A stretch of 64,000 nt of DNA from Neolewinella xylanilytica (GCF_002934605.1 NZ_PTJC01000006.1:496001-560000); one strand, 5' to 3'. Shown: positions 7,837 through 16,885, counted from the stretch's first letter. Numbers and translations: made by a program. The notes: generated from the sequence alone by a model not told the origin.

Positions 7837-8124
7837 CTAAATTTCTTCCACTTTAACCCCTTTCCAAAACGCGACGTGCCCCCTGATGTGTTCGGCCCGG
7901 TCGTAGGGTTCCGGATAGTACCAGGCTGCATCGGGGTTGGATTTACCGTCTACTTCCAGGTTATAATAGTTGCAGTCTCCCTTCCATCCACAGTGGGAGG
8001 TGGTGGCGCTGTCCGAAAAGAATTGCCGGTTCAGGCTCTGGGGCGGGAAGTAGTGATTGCCTTCGACCACTTTGGTTTCCGCGCTGTGGGCTACTATACG
8101 TCCGTTCCAACTCGCTTGCATCAT
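7837..8124 (-). CDS. DUF427 domain protein
   Basis: 95-aa protein matching DUF427 by its core: ASWNGRIVA, a VVEGNHYFPP segment, TSHCGWKGDCNYYN and AWYYPEPYDRAEHIRGHVAF. The family has a small beta-barrel fold with no settled biochemical role. It is the first gene of a DUF427-egtB-egtD run with a 10-bp gap to egtB, which suggests a link to ergothioneine or oxidative stress. The start was placed at ATG 8124 (MMQASWNG) because the frame upstream to 8370 lies over the divergent gene and lacks family similarity. Confidence 0.85.
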   Translation of the reverse strand: MMQASWNGRIVAHSAETKVVEGNHYFPPQSLNRQFFSDSATTSHCGWKGDCNYYNLEVDGKSNPDAAWYYPEPYDRAEHIRGHVAFWKGVKVEEI

Positions 8125-8199
8125 GATTGGGGTACTGGGTGTGATATAACCGGGGGGGCTGGCTATGGTTTGCGATGGGTGCGGGCTTATCTTGCCGGC

Positions 8200-8802
8200 A
8201 TGCGACGCCCAGCCCTCATCATCATGGTTAAAAATCCGGTTGCCGGTAAAACGAAAACCCGGCTGGCGGAGGACGTCGGTGACGAGCAGGCGGTGGCAAT
8301 GTACCGGATCCTGATGCGCTACACCCGCGATCGGGTACTCGGATTGGAAGGGGTGACCCGTTACCTCCACTATTCGGATCGGGTGGATCCGGCTGACGAA
8401 TGGCCGAACCGGGAGTTCATCAAATTAGTCCAGGTGGGAGCGGGATTGGGTGAACGGATGGCGGCGGCCATCGATCACGCGTTTGTGCGGGGGCACGACA
8501 AAATCATCGTCATCGGCAGCGACTGCCCGGGAGTAACTACCGAGCTTCTGCACCAGGCCTTCGAGGAGCTCACTACGCACGAACTGGTCATCGGCCCGGC
8601 CAACGACGGGGGCTACTACCTGATCGGGATGCGGCACGCGCATCCTTTCCTGTTCAACAACATGGTCTGGAGTACGGAAACCGTTTTTGAAGAAACCATG
8701 GCGCGGGCGCGGGAGCAGGGGCTTTCCGTGGCAACTCTGGCTCCGCTCTCCGATGTGGACCACCTGGAGGACTGGCTGGGTTATGGCTGGACCATGCCCT
8801 GA
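8200..8802 (+). CDS. DUF2064 / TIGR04282-type transferase
   Basis: 200-aa nucleotidyl- or glycosyltransferase-like protein. The N-terminus LIIMVKNPVAGKTKTRLAED is the family signature. The middle holds IVIGSDCPGVT and the later part GPANDGGYYLIG, both typical of DUF2064. These proteins are often annotated as arsenosugar-biosynthesis glycosyltransferases, but the exact reaction is not settled. ATG 8200 is used because the family begins there, although the frame is open from 7780. It is divergent from the DUF427 gene with 75 bp between them. A TIGR04283-type partner occurs much further on at 57374. Confidence 0.88.
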   Translation: MRRPALIIMVKNPVAGKTKTRLAEDVGDEQAVAMYRILMRYTRDRVLGLEGVTRYLHYSDRVDPADEWPNREFIKLVQVGAGLGERMAAAIDHAFVRGHDKIIVIGSDCPGVTTELLHQAFEELTTHELVIGPANDGGYYLIGMRHAHPFLFNNMVWSTETVFEETMARAREQGLSVATLAPLSDVDHLEDWLGYGWTMP

Positions 8803-8824
8803 TCAAGCCCGGGTATCGCAACCG

Positions 8825-9907
8825 CTAGAGGCGGTTGTTGCGCGATCGGAGAAAGTGATCGGCCAGGACGAGGGCGGCCATCGCGTCGACGATGGGCACT
8901 GCTCTTGGCAATACGCAGGGGTCGTGGCGCCCCTTTCCCGTGACGGTTACCCGTTCGCCACTTTCATTGATGCTTTCCTGGTCGGTGATGATGGTAGCCA
9001 CGGGTTTGAAGGCGGCGCGGAAGTAAATATCCTCTCCATTGGAGATGCCGCCCTGGATGCCACCGCTCCGGTTGGTCCGCGTACGGGTGTTACCGGCTTC
9101 GTCGGTATAGAAGGCATCGTTGTGCTCACTGCCCCGTAGGCTTACCCCCGCGAAACCGCTGCCGTATTCGAATCCCTTGCAGGCATTGATGCTTAATACG
9201 GCCTTCCCGAGGTCGGCGTGGAGCTTGTCGAATACGGGTTCCCCCCAGCCGGCGGGCACGCCGGAGATGACACATTTGACGACCCCCCCTATGGTATCTC
9301 CCGCCTTACGGACTTCCAGGATTTTCGTTTCCATTTCGGCCGCCGCTGCGGGGTCGGGGCAACGCACGTCATTGGAATCGATGAGGCTGAGGTCGAGTGC
9401 ACCGTGGTCCTTGCCGGTTTGAATTGCCCCGACCTGGTCGACGTAGCTCCGGATTTTGATCCCCAGGGACGCGAGCAGTTGTTGGGCTACGGCGCCGGCC
9501 GCTACGCGGGCCGCGGTTTCCCGGGCGGAGGATCGGCCGCCGCCGCGATAATCCCGGTGGCCGTACTTAGCGGTAAAGGTGTAGTCGGCGTGACTGGGGC
9601 GGTACTTGTCGTGGATGTGGCTATAGTCCTTACTGCGTTGGTCCTGATTGTAGATAACCATGCCGATGGGGGTACCGGTGGTTTTGCCTTCGAAGGTGCC
9701 GGAGAGGATTTCTACCAGGTCGCCTTCCTGGCGTTGGGTAACGATCTTGCTTTGTCCGGGCCGACGCCGGGCCATTTCCCGCTGGATGGCTTCCACGTCC
9801 AGGTCGAGTCCGGCGGGGCAACCGTCAATGGTTACGCCCAGTCCGATGCCGTGACTTTCTCCGAAGGTGGTGACGCGGAACAGGGTGCCGTGGGTGCTGC
9901 CTGACAT
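8825..9907 (-). CDS. aroC: chorismate synthase
   Basis: Converts 5-enolpyruvylshikimate-3-phosphate to chorismate, the last shikimate step, using reduced FMN. At 360 aa it is full length. The N-terminus [18 protein letters not shown], the [20 protein letters not shown] segment near residue 137 and the C-terminal [18 protein letters not shown] are the three PROSITE-type signatures of the family. It converges on the DUF2064 gene with a 22-bp gap and is transcribed alone. No other aro gene is nearby. Confidence 0.97.
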   Translation of the reverse strand: MSGSTHGTLFRVTTFGESHGIGLGVTIDGCPAGLDLDVEAIQREMARRRPGQSKIVTQRQEGDLVEILSGTFEGKTTGTPIGMVIYNQDQRSKDYSHIHDKYRPSHADYTFTAKYGHRDYRGGGRSSARETAARVAAGAVAQQLLASLGIKIRSYVDQVGAIQTGKDHGALDLSLIDSNDVRCPDPAAAAEMETKILEVRKAGDTIGGVVKCVISGVPAGWGEPVFDKLHADLGKAVLSINACKGFEYGSGFAGVSLRGSEHNDAFYTDEAGNTRTRTNRSGGIQGGISNGEDIYFRAAFKPVATIITDQESINESGERVTVTGKGRHDPCVLPRAVPIVDAMAALVLADHFLRSRNNRL

Positions 9908-9946
9908 GGGTGGGGGGCTAAGGGGTTAGGGGGCTAAGGTATTGCA

Positions 9947-10924
9947 TTAGCTCTTTAGCATCCGTTTAAGCTCCCCGGGAATTACGCCGGCCAGGGCGAG
10001 GCGCAATCGTTCGAGGTTGCGGAAGCCCAGGTAGGGGTAGAGGCGGGTGTATTTGGGCAGTAGTTGGTAGGGGCCCGTGAGTGGCCACCGCTTGGGTGAT
10101 CCGAAATAGGTACGGTATGCCTGGGAAGCTGCGGTGAGGTCATAGGTGGCAAATATCCTTATGCTGCGGAGTAAAGCGCCTAAAAAATAGGATGCATTAG
10201 CTTCAAAGTACCCCGGTTGTTTGCGAGATAGGTAAGTAACGGTCGATGCTACTAACTCCATGGATTGTTTTGCCTGGGGAGCTTTTGCTCCATTGGTTAC
10301 GCGGGATTTTCCTTCGTGTTGGCGATAAGTGCTGCGTATTTCGGGATCGATCAGGAATGTAGCATTGTGCATAAGTAAGCGGAGGTGGAGGTTGGGGTCG
10401 TCGTAATAAGGTGTAGACTCGTTCCAGCCACCTACATTTTTTATGATCGATCGACGATAGAAGTTAGCATTAGTGTTGCCTAAGTGATGATTGTACACCA
10501 ATCCCTTCCACGGGTCCTGATAGGGGGAATGGTTAGTAACAAGGCCATTCGGCCAGCAATTACGGTAAGCGCCGATCACCCAGTCTGTGGTAGGTTTTAC
10601 CAGGCTCAATTGATCAGCTATTTTACGATCATCCAACAGGTCGTCAGCATCGAGAAATTGCACCCATTCCCCCCTGGCCTCCGCCAGTCCCACATTGCGT
10701 GCTGAAGGCGCTCCTTGCGTAGCGGCCCGGAGAAGTTTTACACGCTTGGGATACTGGGTTTGGTATTGTTCGAGAATATGGATGCTCCCATCCGTTGAGT
10801 TGTTATCCACTAGTATTAGCTCCCATTCTCCTTTTATTTGCGCCCCCGCCCGGATAGCAGAATTAACGGTTTGGGAAAGAAAGGGTACCGCATTGTACAC
10901 CGGGATGATAATCGTAACCTGCAC
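9947..10924 (-). CDS. family 2 glycosyltransferase (GTG start)
   Basis: 325-aa GT-A glycosyltransferase. It opens with MQVTIIIPVYNAVPFLSQTV, then VDNNSTDGS near residue 39, and QFLDADDLLDD near residue 90 carries the DxD metal motif. No membrane helix is seen. The only in-frame initiator that keeps the conserved strand is GTG at 10924. It is divergent from the next glycosyltransferase, which begins 53 bp away. Acceptor and sugar are unknown. Base composition (more AT) differs slightly from the flanking aroC and coaD. Confidence 0.87.
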   Translation of the reverse strand: MQVTIIIPVYNAVPFLSQTVNSAIRAGAQIKGEWELILVDNNSTDGSIHILEQYQTQYPKRVKLLRAATQGAPSARNVGLAEARGEWVQFLDADDLLDDRKIADQLSLVKPTTDWVIGAYRNCWPNGLVTNHSPYQDPWKGLVYNHHLGNTNANFYRRSIIKNVGGWNESTPYYDDPNLHLRLLMHNATFLIDPEIRSTYRQHEGKSRVTNGAKAPQAKQSMELVASTVTYLSRKQPGYFEANASYFLGALLRSIRIFATYDLTAASQAYRTYFGSPKRWPLTGPYQLLPKYTRLYPYLGFRNLERLRLALAGVIPGELKRMLKS

Positions 10925-10966
10925 GGATTGAGCTATTAACAGTTATACGAGGCAGTTGATATTGCC

Positions 10967-10974
10967 TACTTTTG
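10967..10974 (+). promoter_or_regulatory. TAnnTTTG -7 box next to glycosyltransferase start
   Basis: TACTTTTG, a perfect match to the Bacteroidota -7 consensus, ends 3 nt before the ATG at 10978. If used, transcription would begin at or beside the start codon, giving a leaderless message. No TTTG lies at the expected 19-21 nt upstream, so this is a partial promoter call. Confidence 0.4.
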
Positions 10975-10977
10975 CCT

Positions 10978-11871
10978 ATGCTATTGACTATTGTCATTCC
11001 CACCTACCAACGTGAGCAGCTACTCGAAAGTAGTCTTCGTACCCTGCTTCATCAAACCCTTAGCCGGGAAACTTACGCTCTGCTGATTGTCGATAATGCG
11101 GTTAGGGTGGAAACCAAACGAGTCGCGGAGCAATTTGGTGCTGATTACGTAGAAGAGCCGCGAATTGGATTACAGCACGCTAGAAACCGGGGGATGGCCG
11201 AGGCAAAAACGCCCTGGGTATTGTTGTTGGATGATGACATACGGTTAGCTCCTGATTTCGTTGAAAAGTTCCATAATCGATTGGAGAATGCAGAGTTCGA
11301 CGGATTAGGAGGAGGATACACCCACTGGTTTAGCTCTCCGCCTCCTCAGTGGATTCTTAAGTACTATACAAAACCTATGTGCCCCTCTTCCCGATTAAAT
11401 TTTGGAGAGATAAAGGAGGATGAATATTTATTTGGCGGAATTATGGCTATTCGAAGGAGTGCCTGGGAAGAAGTCGACGGATTTACACCAGGATTAAGCA
11501 TGATAGGGAAGAAGATTGGGCGAGCGGGGGAAGACGAGTTTCAGCGCAAACTGCGAGCAAACGGTTGTCAACTTTTCTACGATCCTGATATTACCATGGA
11601 ACATTTAGTCCAACCCTACAAGTATACACTTCGCGGCCACCTAGCACTGGCCTATGCATCAGGCAGAGACGGGATAGGAATGCGCGATAATTTCCCACTA
11701 ACAAGCTGGGAATTTATAAAGCGTATGGCGATTATTACTGGTTACAGCGTTCCGTTTAACATGGCTAGGTTCGTATTGAAGTCCGGCTATTACTGGCAAA
11801 ATGCATTGGCCGATAGTCTCACCAAGTATTGTTTTGAGTGGGGACGGTATGTTTCCTCCCGACAAATTTGA
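10978..11871 (+). CDS. family 2 glycosyltransferase
   Basis: 297-aa GT-A glycosyltransferase beginning MLLTIVIPTYQREQLLESSL. It has LLLDDDIRLAPDF near residue 81 (DDD metal motif) and IGRAGEDEFQRKL near residue 178 (ED acceptor motif). The C-terminal third is amphipathic without a clear membrane helix. A TTG six bases upstream of the ATG is also in frame, but the ATG is preferred. It ends 8 bp before coaD, and the divergent neighbour is another glycosyltransferase, which suggests a small surface-glycan locus. The AT-richer codon use of this pair hints at later acquisition; this is an impression, not a measurement. Confidence 0.88.
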   Translation: MLLTIVIPTYQREQLLESSLRTLLHQTLSRETYALLIVDNAVRVETKRVAEQFGADYVEEPRIGLQHARNRGMAEAKTPWVLLLDDDIRLAPDFVEKFHNRLENAEFDGLGGGYTHWFSSPPPQWILKYYTKPMCPSSRLNFGEIKEDEYLFGGIMAIRRSAWEEVDGFTPGLSMIGKKIGRAGEDEFQRKLRANGCQLFYDPDITMEHLVQPYKYTLRGHLALAYASGRDGIGMRDNFPLTSWEFIKRMAIITGYSVPFNMARFVLKSGYYWQNALADSLTKYCFEWGRYVSSRQI

Positions 11872-11879
11872 ATTTCTGT

Positions 11880-12359
11880 ATGAAAACCGCCGTCTTCCCC
11901 GGATCCTTCGACCCCATCACCACCGGCCACGTAGAATTGGTGAAGCGGGCCGTACCCCTCTTCGACCGGGTTGTCGTGGCCGTAGGCGTCAATAGTCAGA
12001 AAAGCTACCTGTTTGATCTGGAACAGCGCATGGAGTGGTTACGGGAGGTGTTCGCCGGCGATGACCGGATCAGCGTAGATAGTTTCGAGGGGTTGACCGC
12101 CCACTACTGTAAGCAGATCGGGGCCCGGTACCTGCTCCGCGGCCTGCGCAACGCCAGCGACTTCGACTACGAAAAGACGATCTCCCAGTTGAACGAGATC
12201 GTAGGGGAAGGGCTGGAAACCATTTTTTTGATCAGTCAACCCGCTTACAGTCACATCAGCTCCACCATCGTGCGCGAGATCATCAAGGGTGGGGGAGACG
12301 CCCGACCGTTCCTTCCGCCCCAGCTAGAGCTTCCGCCGCGCTACGATACTCCGGCCTAA
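11880..12359 (+). CDS. coaD: phosphopantetheine adenylyltransferase
   Basis: Transfers AMP to 4'-phosphopantetheine, the penultimate step of coenzyme A synthesis. The protein is 159 aa, normal for CoaD. It shows AVFPGSFDPITTGHVELVKR (nucleotidyltransferase GxFDPxxxGH motif), RGLRNASDFDYE and the C-terminal SSTIVREI signature. ATG 11880 was chosen because the family begins a few residues before the PGSFDP motif. The last 36 bp overlap the convergent recR gene. Confidence 0.97.
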   Translation: MKTAVFPGSFDPITTGHVELVKRAVPLFDRVVVAVGVNSQKSYLFDLEQRMEWLREVFAGDDRISVDSFEGLTAHYCKQIGARYLLRGLRNASDFDYEKTISQLNEIVGEGLETIFLISQPAYSHISSTIVREIIKGGGDARPFLPPQLELPPRYDTPA

Positions 12360-12923
12360 GGTCACCTCGTCGGCGTATTCGAGTTCGCCGCCGAAACTGA
12401 CCCCGCGGGCGATGCTGCTGACCTGCACGGCGGTATCGGCCAATTGCTTATTCAGGTAGAAAATGGTGGTTTCGCCTTCGATCGTCGGACTGATCGCCAT
12501 GATGATCTCCTCGACCTCTTCCGACTTGGCCCGGCTGATCAGCGTATCGATGTTGAGATCCGCGGGACCGATGCCCTCAATCGGACTGATCACCCCACCC
12601 AGAACGTGGTACAACCCACGGTACTGCTGGGTATCCTCTATGGCCATTACATCGCGAATACTCTCCACGACGCAGATGATGGACGTATCCCTGCGGCGAT
12701 CCCGGCAAATGGCGCAGACAGTCTGATCGCTCAGGTTGCCACAAGTGATGCAGTGCTGAATGTTCTCGCGCATTCCGGCAATGGAGCGGGCCAGCTGGAC
12801 GCTATCTTCGGTGGGACGTTGGACTAAATCGAGGACCAGGCGAAGGGCCGTTTTTTTGCCAATCCCCGGCAGGGAAGCGAAGGCATTCACGGCATCTTCA
12901 ATAAGGCGGGAGGAAAATTGCAT
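12324..12923 (-). CDS. recR: recombination protein RecR
   Basis: Part of the RecFOR pathway that loads RecA at gaps. The 199-aa protein has the helix-hairpin-helix FASLPGIGKKTALRLV near residue 15, a four-cysteine zinc finger (CITCGNLSDQTVCAIC) near residue 58, and a Toprim domain beginning IICVVESIRDVMAIE near residue 80. The terminal KLADTAVQVSSIARGVSFGGEL-type region matches the family. It is transcribed alone and overlaps coaD tail to tail. Confidence 0.97.
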   Translation of the reverse strand: MQFSSRLIEDAVNAFASLPGIGKKTALRLVLDLVQRPTEDSVQLARSIAGMRENIQHCITCGNLSDQTVCAICRDRRRDTSIICVVESIRDVMAIEDTQQYRGLYHVLGGVISPIEGIGPADLNIDTLISRAKSEEVEEIIMAISPTIEGETTIFYLNKQLADTAVQVSSIARGVSFGGELEYADEVTLGRSIVARRKL

Positions 12924-12988
12924 GGACGATGGAACGGCGAGCGAGGGAATACGGTTGGTAAGAAAAAAACAATCGGCCGGTCATTCAG

Positions 12989-13020
12989 TTTGTTTATCCC
13001 GTACATAGGCCGCAAATTTG
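12989..13020 (+). promoter_or_regulatory. Bacteroidota-type promoter for the E2 gene
   Basis: TTTG at 12989-12992, exactly 20 nt, then CAAATTTG at 13013-13020, one mismatch from TAnnTTTG. A start site near 13025 would leave a leader of about 30 nt containing the purine-rich AAAGAAGAAGAA just before the ATG at 13055. This is the best two-box match in the window. Confidence 0.65.
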
Positions 13021-13054
13021 CCGGTCTCTGACAACAAACTAAAAAGAAGAAGAA

Positions 13055-14422
13055 ATGGCTGAGGTGATACGCATGCCCCGGATGAGTGATACAATGGAAG
13101 AAGGCAATATCGTCGCCTGGCTCGTCGAAGAGGGAGAGGCCGTTGAACCTGGTCAAACCCTGGCCGAAGTCGAAACCGACAAGGCCACCATGGAACTGGA
13201 TTCCTTCTTCGAAGGAACCCTGCTCCACATTGCCGTAAAGGAAGGTGCCGTTCCGATCGACGGCGTCATTGCCGTGATCGGGGAAGAAGGCGAGGACTGG
13301 AAAGCCGCCATCGAAGGCGCGGGTGGCAACGGTTCGGCCGATGCAGGCACTTCCGGTGGAGGCCAGGAAGAAAAGTCCGGAGGGGAAACCTCGGATCAAT
13401 CCGGGCAACCAACCGTCCCCGAAGATGCCGCCCCGGCAACTCCCGCCCGCACTACTACCGAAGAAACCGGTGATGACGACCGGCTGAAAGTAAGCCCCCT
13501 GGCCAGGGCCATGGCAAAAGAGGCCGGCATCGACCTGAAATCCGTCAGTGGTTCCGGGGAAAATGGTCGGATCGTCAAGCGCGACATCGAGGAAGCGAAA
13601 ACGGCTCCCGCCAGCACCGCACCTGCGCCCGCCGCCCAACCCAAAACCCCGCAGCCCGTACCCGCCCAACAGCCCAGCCCGAACGTGGATGTCGAGAAGC
13701 CGCAGCAGAAAGTTCCTGCTTTCGCCTTTGGCGGCGGAGGGGCCAACTTTGAGGAGTCTCCCGTGAGCCAAATGCGGAAAGTGATCGCTCGCCGCTTGGG
13801 AGAGTCCAAGTTTACGGCTCCCCACTTTTACGTTACGGTGGAAATCGAAATGAGCAAGGTATGGGAGATGCGCAAGCGGATCAACGAAGTCGCGCCGGTC
13901 AAGATTAGCTTCAACGACCTGGTGGTGAAGGCCTGCGCGGTCAACCTGCCCAAGCACCCGGCGATCAACTCCAGCTGGCAGGGCGACCACATCCGCGTGA
14001 ACAAAGACGTCAACATCGGCGTCGCCGTGGCGATCCCGGACGGCTTGCTGGTACCGGTGATCCGCTACGCCAATATGAAGTCGCTGAGCCAAATCAACAC
14101 CGAGGTCAAGGAATTGGCCGGCCGGGCGAAGAATAAGAAACTTTCCCAAGATGAAATGACGGGCAACACCTTCACGATCTCCAATCTGGGTATGTTCGGC
14201 ATCGAAGAGTTTACGGCCATCATCAATCCGCCCGATGCCTGCATCCTGGCGGTCGGCGGTATTAACGACAAGCCCGTTATTCGCGACGGGGAGGTAGTGC
14301 CCGGCAAAATCATGAAAGTGACGCTGAGCAGCGATCACCGGGTAGTTGACGGAGCTTCCGCGGCACAGTTCTTGAATGACGTTAAAGCTACGTTGGAGGA
14401 TCCGATCCGCCTGATGGTGTAA
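13055..14422 (+). CDS. pdhC: pyruvate dehydrogenase complex E2, dihydrolipoyl acetyltransferase
   Basis: Core enzyme that moves the acetyl group from lipoamide to coenzyme A. Its 455 aa hold one lipoyl domain (1-80, lipoyl Lys43 in ETDKATMELDS), a Pro/Ala/Gly-rich linker, an E3/E1-binding domain near residues 146-182 (KVSPLARAMAKEAGIDLKSV), a second Ala/Pro linker and the catalytic domain from about 230. The active site is DHRVVDGA with His428 and Asp432. E1 and E3 genes are not adjacent. The E2 could in principle serve another 2-oxoacid dehydrogenase, but the lipoyl site and single-domain layout fit the Bacteroidota pyruvate enzyme. It has its own promoter and terminator. Confidence 0.92.
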   Translation: MAEVIRMPRMSDTMEEGNIVAWLVEEGEAVEPGQTLAEVETDKATMELDSFFEGTLLHIAVKEGAVPIDGVIAVIGEEGEDWKAAIEGAGGNGSADAGTSGGGQEEKSGGETSDQSGQPTVPEDAAPATPARTTTEETGDDDRLKVSPLARAMAKEAGIDLKSVSGSGENGRIVKRDIEEAKTAPASTAPAPAAQPKTPQPVPAQQPSPNVDVEKPQQKVPAFAFGGGGANFEESPVSQMRKVIARRLGESKFTAPHFYVTVEIEMSKVWEMRKRINEVAPVKISFNDLVVKACAVNLPKHPAINSSWQGDHIRVNKDVNIGVAVAIPDGLLVPVIRYANMKSLSQINTEVKELAGRAKNKKLSQDEMTGNTFTISNLGMFGIEEFTAIINPPDACILAVGGINDKPVIRDGEVVPGKIMKVTLSSDHRVVDGASAAQFLNDVKATLEDPIRLMV

Positions 14423-14440
14423 ACGGCCGGTCCGCGACTA

Positions 14441-14476
14441 AAAAGGGGTGTTCGACAAGTCGGGCACCCCTTTTTT
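14441..14476 (+). terminator. intrinsic terminator after the E2 gene
   Basis: Stem AAAAGGGGTG (14441-14450) pairs with CACCCCTTTT (from 14465), with a 14-nt loop and a run of T. It can also end the convergent haloperoxidase-like gene in the other direction because of the A run on the left. Confidence 0.85.
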
Positions 14477-14532
14477 GATGCCATCGTTCTGATGGGCTAT
14501 CCCGCCCGAAAGGGAGGGCCACAGTGGGGTGG

Positions 14533-16755
14533 CTATCGGACCTGAAGTTTGCCGGTTACCCCTCCGTCCCCCAGCTGAAGGAAATAGATACCCGGGGGCC
14601 AATCGAACACTTCGATCCGGGCCTGCGACCGGACTACTTCGGTGGAGGCGATGAGTTGTCCGAGGCCGTTGTACACCCGAAGCGGTCCATCGAGGGGATC
14701 CTGGCGGAAAACTTCTACGGTCACGATCTGTCCGTTTCCTGCCGGGTTCGGGAACACGGACAGTTCGTATGCAGGCCGGGGGAGTGGTGCGGGAAGGGCG
14801 ATGGTGCCCGCGAACAAACTATCGGCGTGCCGGACGGCATCCTGACCTACGATCCGCCCGATCCGTCGGCCCGGGATGTCATCGACCGGGGGGTGTATCC
14901 CGCCCCAGATGCGGCTCAGGCTGGTTTCGGCGGCCGCGTCCTGGTAGGTAGCCCACTGCAAAACAATGTCCTGGCTAGGCCCCTCCTCGAAAACCAGGAA
15001 CTCGTTTTTATCAGCCACGAACTCCCCGACTCCGCCCGGAAAATAGGGGCTGCCGGTGAGGGATTCCAGTACGGTAGCCGCGGCGGCACTGAAGGTGGAG
15101 TGACCGGAAATGTATCCGGCAAAGTTGGGCGTGACGAAAGTCGGTCGCTGGTAGGGTTCCCAGACCGTCGGATTGATCCAGTCTACCCCGGCCTGCTCCA
15201 AGTCCGGATCGTCGATAAAGACATTTCCGATCCACGCGCGCGCCTTGACGGTCATGCCAATCGTGGTATTAACCACTTCGTGCGCACTGTCAACCAACTC
15301 AATGAAGCCCGGATCGAGCCGGATGCCGGTTGGTTCGTAAAGGGGGTGGTCCACCACGGTCGCCTGGCCCCGTACCGCGAGGTAGCGGATGGCGGTGATG
15401 GGGCGGACGTAGTCGTACTTGCCCTTAATGCTCCAAGCGGTGATGGCCGCATCGTGCATGGCGCCCCCGAGGGCCAGGTAGATCTTCACGTCATACTCCA
15501 GGGCCGGCAAATCAGGTCCTTGGCCGTACAGCTTCCGTTCGAAGAGGGGATGATCCATGACCGTGTTCAGGATGGAAAACCAGTGGCCGGGGGGCGTTTC
15601 GGATTGCGGGCCGTCCGCCCAGAACTCGGCTAACACCCGGGTATAGTCTCCGCGGGGAACGACATTTGGCGGGTAGGGCAGACCGGTAACCGGGTTCACC
15701 GCCCTGCCGGTGCCGGGCTGCCCGCCTTCGTGCTGCTTATAGAACGCCCGGTATTCGGCGGGAGTACGGGGGAGGGCATCTGGGATATTCCCTCTCGCTC
15801 CGGGAGATATATCCCACAGCACGCCGTCGGCCGGGTCGAGGTGGCTGGACCACTTCAGTACCGTTTCGAAATTCCAGCGGTAGAAATTGAATTCGGCGGT
15901 ATCCGTCGGATTGAAAAAGGGGGGCGGGCCGGGGTCATGGTAAACGGGGCTTTGGGCCGGGGTAGGGAACTGGTCGGTGGAAATGGTTTTGGCGGATTCG
16001 GGAATCGCGAAGGGGTCGACCTTTCCCCAGGTGGCCCCCAGGAAGCCGGGTACGTTACCGTCGAGAATGTTCCCCGACTGATCGATCACTACCCCGGGGA
16101 AAGCGAGCGGCTGCCAGCGATTCGGATTTTCGACTTCCAGGATGCTGAGCGGATTACCCAGTACGAGCGGCGGGTTACCCGGGGCGGGATACCCGTCGTT
16201 TTCGTACAATCTCCGCTCGTTTGCCCCGTCGGTCGTCCCGTAGGCGATAATCTCCGCGGCGATGTAGTTGCCTAAGGCTGCCGGCCCCTCAGCGACAAAA
16301 TTTTCGGTGATGACCTGCGGATCAAAACCCAATTCGGTCATCAACTGATCGGCCTGGCGGGCGATCAGCTTGAATCCCGGGGCATCCCGGTAGCGATGTA
16401 GCAGCAGGCGGTAGGCTGCGTAGCTGATGGCTTCCCGGCTGGCGGCGGATTTGTCCGGATAGTCCGGAACCGTTGCCGGATCGATGCGCAAACGATAACC
16501 GGGGCGCGTGCGTCCCATCAGGGCCGGGCTGCCGCTGCGGTTGATCAACGACCAGGCGTCGTACATGGCGGCAGCGCTGTGGTATAAGTTGCGGGCGTGA
16601 ACGACGGGACGGGCCAGGTCGTTGCGGATGGCAGTGAGGTAAACCTCATTCCACTTTCGCGCGACGCTGTGTTCCGGTACCGACTGGGCTACCGCGGTCC
16701 GGGCCAACACCACTAGCGCGAACACCAGAACGTACCATTTACCGCGCGTTTTCAT
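14533..16755 (-). CDS. secreted vanadium-dependent haloperoxidase-like protein with T9SS sorting domain
   Basis: 740 aa. A signal peptide covers residues 1-23 (VLVFALVVLARTAVAQ). The PAP2/vanadium haloperoxidase core has Lys447 and Arg452 (KYDYVRP), Ser551-Gly-His553 (SGHSTF), and Arg616 with His622 (RIWGGIHPP), the expected vanadate-binding and acid-base residues. Residues 665-740 form a type IX secretion sorting domain (SVFPNPAGNGQ ... GIYFLQL). The enzyme would oxidise halides with peroxide on the cell surface or outside it. The same fold also serves phosphatases, so activity is inferred. It is a single gene facing the E2 gene. Confidence 0.88.
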   Translation of the reverse strand: MKTRGKWYVLVFALVVLARTAVAQSVPEHSVARKWNEVYLTAIRNDLARPVVHARNLYHSAAAMYDAWSLINRSGSPALMGRTRPGYRLRIDPATVPDYPDKSAASREAISYAAYRLLLHRYRDAPGFKLIARQADQLMTELGFDPQVITENFVAEGPAALGNYIAAEIIAYGTTDGANERRLYENDGYPAPGNPPLVLGNPLSILEVENPNRWQPLAFPGVVIDQSGNILDGNVPGFLGATWGKVDPFAIPESAKTISTDQFPTPAQSPVYHDPGPPPFFNPTDTAEFNFYRWNFETVLKWSSHLDPADGVLWDISPGARGNIPDALPRTPAEYRAFYKQHEGGQPGTGRAVNPVTGLPYPPNVVPRGDYTRVLAEFWADGPQSETPPGHWFSILNTVMDHPLFERKLYGQGPDLPALEYDVKIYLALGGAMHDAAITAWSIKGKYDYVRPITAIRYLAVRGQATVVDHPLYEPTGIRLDPGFIELVDSAHEVVNTTIGMTVKARAWIGNVFIDDPDLEQAGVDWINPTVWEPYQRPTFVTPNFAGYISGHSTFSAAAATVLESLTGSPYFPGGVGEFVADKNEFLVFEEGPSQDIVLQWATYQDAAAETSLSRIWGGIHPPVDDIPGRRIGRIVGQDAVRHADSLFAGTIALPAPLPRPAYELSVFPNPAGNGQIVTVEVFRQDPLDGPLRVYNGLGQLIASTEVVRSQARIEVFDWPPGIYFLQLGDGGVTGKLQVR

Positions 16756-16885
16756 TGGCCTAAAGATATGAACTGAGGTGTGCCGGCAGGTCGGTTACGG
16801 CTGACGTACAATGTCGGGAACGTGGCAGCTCCGGGGTTGAAACATACCTACAGACCACCTGTTATAAGGCACATAACGTTTTAAT

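Noticed and set aside
7827-7931. Upstream extension of egtB
   Set aside because: The added 35 residues lie over the end of the DUF427 gene and show no EgtB similarity; the GTG at 7826 gives the expected length and His51 numbering.
9218-9904. Long plus-strand frame inside aroC
   Set aside because: The minus strand encodes a complete chorismate synthase; the plus frame is a codon-bias shadow.
12887-14338. Open frame of 483 codons on the minus strand across the E2 gene
   Set aside because: It is the mirror of a GC-rich, well-supported gene. Its His/Gly/Asp-rich sequence has no family motif, and the plus-strand protein has all its domains.
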